DNA from: Pigoraptor vietnamica
Taxonomy: Eukaryota; Opisthokonta; Filasterea
Reading direction: 5' to 3'
Assembly (NCBI GenBank): GCA_943704525.1
Contig: CALSCQ010002132.1
Coordinates: 1 to 23,424 of the forward strand
DNA length: 23,424 nucleotides
The notes under the pieces are model-generated. The model did not search any database. It was not told the DNA's origin and was given only the letters and a program-made list of their open reading frames with translations. A program made the translations under genes and the position numbers. This document shows, piece after piece, positions 21,901-23,424 of the stretch; position 1 is the first letter of the stretch; every line of letters begins with the position of its first letter.

Positions 21901-21910
21901 GCTTCAACAT
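15642..21910 (-). CDS. giant cell-surface protein: LamG-like, DUF4215, beta-helix, Cys-rich, polytopic C-terminus
   Basis: Four exons, 21910..17662, 17531..17101, 16942..16101 and 15774..15642, join in phase to 1884 residues. The ATG at 21910 is the first after an in-frame stop at 21982-21980. Residues 25-43 are a hydrophobic signal sequence. Residues about 55-275 form a concanavalin/LamG-like domain (FSFSMWLVN; DFSTWQHLVITND; WFDGGIDDFMFFRRVLT). Three DUF4215 Cys-rich repeats follow at 369-496 (pattern CGDG...C-DDGN...GDGC...C). A long right-handed beta-helix region of repeated N/S/G-rich rungs spans about 510-1300, with many N-glycosylation sequons. A Cys-rich stalk (CKECLTGTYS; CSECPEGKS) ends exon 1. 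Exons 2 and 3 hold about eight membrane segments, and a 44-residue cytoplasmic tail ends in TTEI. The ectodomain suggests adhesion or sensing and the membrane part resembles channel-like modules of large protist proteins; no function is established. Intron 3 (15775-16100) is mostly CA repeat. Confidence 0.88.
15859..16028. repeat. compound (CA)n in receptor intron 3
   Basis: About 170 bp of CA repeat broken by AAAACACACAA and ACTCAC interruptions. An AAAACACACAAC unit recurs at about 15918 and 15972, pointing to internal duplication. The tract is (UG)n in the receptor pre-mRNA. Confidence 0.93.
17544..17572. repeat. (GT)8 and GGGT repeats in receptor intron 1
   Basis: A short GT tract followed by three GGTG units within the 130-nt first intron (17532-17661). 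Confidence 0.9.
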
Positions 21911-22339
21911 CTCGAGTTCCCCGCAAGCCACACGGGGCTTGGGACGCGCTACGTCTGCCGCATTGCTCTCACGTCTCGGTCAAACACAGCACGTCGTCCT
22001 TGCACTCTAGATTGTCGTCGAACGAAGTCTCTCCTACTCGCAAACAAAAACGATGGCGACAACCGAAAACGAAGAAACCACGACACACACGCAGAGAGAA
22101 GAGCGGGCTCTAGTTTTCACGACCGCATTGCAAGGCCGCACGGGCTTCCTCCGGTCCCACGTTGCTTCGGGGCGAACGGAGCAGTCGGACATTGCGGGGA
22201 GATGTGTGGTCGTGGTCTGACACTGATGTCCACGACCCTTTTTGACGCCAAACCGGATCGTGGGACAGCCCCGCATTTGTTTGAATAAGCCCCGGATTGA
22301 TTGAAAATTATTAAATGTAAAATCGATCGCACGCGTTTA

Positions 22340-22357
22340 CATAGATATTTCATAGTG
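22340..22357. promoter_or_regulatory. 18-bp motif, copy 2
   Basis: CATAGATATTTCATAGTG, one mismatch from the copy at 13402-13419 and 430 bp upstream of the receptor start codon. Confidence 0.3.
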
Positions 22358-22751
22358 TAGAATTTAAATAAATAATTTATTATTTTGAAAATTGCATCCA
22401 TAGAACAGAAAAATTCTCCACCGTATGGTTTATTTATATGTGCCTGAAGTCTTTTAGCACATACTTAACACATTACTAAAACGACCAAAAATTCAATACA
22501 AGATCAGTGGCGATCTATGAGAACGAAAGTGTAATACTAATAGATTTTTCACCCACATTGACATCGGAAAACGCGGCGATTTTTTCATGTTGAGTCAAAC
22601 GATCGCTATTCACCGAAAGAGTGTAACCCCCACTCTACATTCATACTCTCACCGATCGAAATCCAAAGATAATTAAAATAATAATAAAATTTCCAGTACA
22701 TGGTACGCCCTGGTAACCGTCTCTATCACATGTCACTACAGTCCCTTTCGG

Positions 22752-22805
22752 CCAATTTTCCATTGGTTGCCTCTTCCGGCGGGTTTTTGCTCATTGGTCC
22801 ATTGG
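22752..22805. promoter_or_regulatory. CCAAT-box cluster
   Basis: CCAAT at 22752-22756 and three ATTGG (reverse CCAAT) at 22762-22766, 22793-22797 and 22801-22805 fall within 54 bp. This is the core motif of NF-Y/HAP complexes. The position between divergent genes fits a promoter. Binding is inferred. Confidence 0.45.
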
Positions 22806-23099
22806 ACATCCGGATAACAAGCGCAAAACAGACGCAAACCCCAGTGCGGCCCACACACACAACTTCGGTGGGGATGTTAGCACAGCACGCGCTTCAATCG
22901 ACCGCAGCCAAAACTCAGCCAAAAGCCCAGTTGAACTCAGTCTTGGTGGGTAGGCACATTGACTGTGCAGCAGCGGCCATCACTGTTTTGCCCGCCGTCA
23001 CTGTACGTCGGAACGTCATTGAAGAGTGCGTGCCAGCTGAAGCCGAGCGGGCCGCGCTCTGAACTGCGCATCCACAGTCCGTCGACGCACACGGCTCAG

Positions 23100-23238
23100 G
23101 TAAGGGAGCAATACGCCAGCGCCCTTGACTGGCTAAAGCCCGCCGAGGTGGGCCATAGTAAACACCCACTGTACGTTAAATAAATGGTGAGAATTTATCG
23201 ATTCCCCAAATGTGTTTCATTTTTGTTGAAATTTTCAG
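23100..23238 (+). other. candidate 5' UTR intron
   Basis: CAG|GTAAGG at 23097-23105 is a near-ideal donor. A T-rich tract ending TTTTCAG at 23238 is a good acceptor 139 nt later. No long open frame crosses the donor, so if real this is more likely a leader intron of the plus-strand gene starting at 23295. Confidence 0.35.
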
Positions 23239-23294
23239 ATTGTTTCGCACGGGTGGGTTTGGGGCTCTCGAGACTCGAAACGCGCGAACTGACA

Positions 23295-23424
23295 ATGGCC
23301 TCGTTCTCGGGCGGTCACTTCTTTCGTTCCGTTCTTTGGAACTTTCTCTCTCGCGCGTCACAGTTAAACGACAAGCTACTCTCGTACTTCGGAGCCACCC
23401 TCCCCCCTCTCCTCCTCCCCCCCC
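23295..23424 (+). CDS. start of an unidentified protein (5' partial)
   Basis: An ATG at 23295 with a favourable context (A at -3, G at +4) opens a frame that stays open for 43 codons to the window end. It begins MASFSGGHFFRSVLWNFL and continues through QLNDKLLSYFGATLPP, an amphipathic, protein-like stretch with hydrophobic and charged residues well mixed. I do not recognise the family. It lies just after a good splice acceptor and downstream of the CCAAT cluster, which fits a gene start. The last 25 bases are pyrimidine-rich and could already be intron. The alternative is chance: 43 open codons alone is weak evidence in GC-rich DNA. Confidence 0.35.
   Translation, partial: MASFSGGHFFRSVLWNFLSRASQLNDKLLSYFGATLPPLLLPP

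Larger units (their letters stand above)
21911..23294. promoter_or_regulatory. divergent intergenic region with AT-rich island
   Basis: About 1.4 kb between the receptor start (-) and a probable plus-strand start at 23295. From about 22280 to 22700 the sequence turns strongly AT-rich (two 60-base lines I counted have 15 and 17 G/C), in contrast to the GC-rich genes. The island holds poly-A and ATTTAAATAAAT-like stretches and the second 18-bp motif. A CCAAT cluster follows at 22752-22805. No coding region is supported in the island. Confidence 0.55.

Noticed and set aside
22700-23062. 120-residue plus-strand open frame
   Set aside because: No family resemblance, it begins in a promoter-like CCAAT region, and it ends before the strong donor at 23100.

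Overview
This window is nuclear DNA from a GC-rich, intron-rich unicellular eukaryote. The evidence is spliceosomal introns in every gene I could model, 5' splice sites that mostly read GTRNGT with GT again at +5/+6, and a full eukaryotic gene set (Sec61 alpha, STRAP, a C9orf85/DUF2039 protein). A huge cell-surface protein combines DUF4215 repeats, a beta-helix and a polytopic C-terminus, a style common in free-living protists. The species cannot be fixed from sequence alone. A protist is my inference; apusomonad or another amorphean is possible but not shown. I see no transposon, viral element, CRISPR array, rRNA or tRNA.

Layout, left to right. (1) 247-2463 (+): the 3' part of a ZZ zinc-finger/EF-hand protein whose 5' end lies off the window or beyond a (GT)53 tract. 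(2) 3331-5521 (-): an eight-exon WD40 gene, STRAP. (3) 6138-7193 (+): a two-exon DUF2039 zinc protein, divergent from STRAP over a 616-bp shared promoter region with twin CArG boxes. (4) 7519-9744 (-): an eight-exon SAM-dependent methyltransferase. (5) 10272-12966 (-): SEC61A in seven exons, the first only 7 nt. (6) 13588-15177 (-): a five-exon fatty-acid hydroxylase/sterol desaturase family protein. (7) 15642-21910 (-): a 1884-residue putative receptor in four exons. (8) 23295 to the end (+): the likely start of another gene, divergent from the receptor across a 1.4-kb region with an AT-rich island and a CCAAT-box cluster.

All exon joins below were built by hand from splice signals, reading phase and family similarity. 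The coding lengths come out in frame for every complete gene. The genes look like unrelated neighbours, not a cluster. SEC61A, the hydroxylase and the receptor all concern the ER/secretory membrane system, but each has its own upstream region and nothing shows co-regulation beyond one shared 18-bp motif.

The features most worth following are the receptor's domain architecture; long complementary (CA)n/(GT)n tracts in introns on either side of particular exons, which could pair in the pre-mRNA; a probable GC-AG intron; and the twin CArG and clustered CCAAT promoter motifs.
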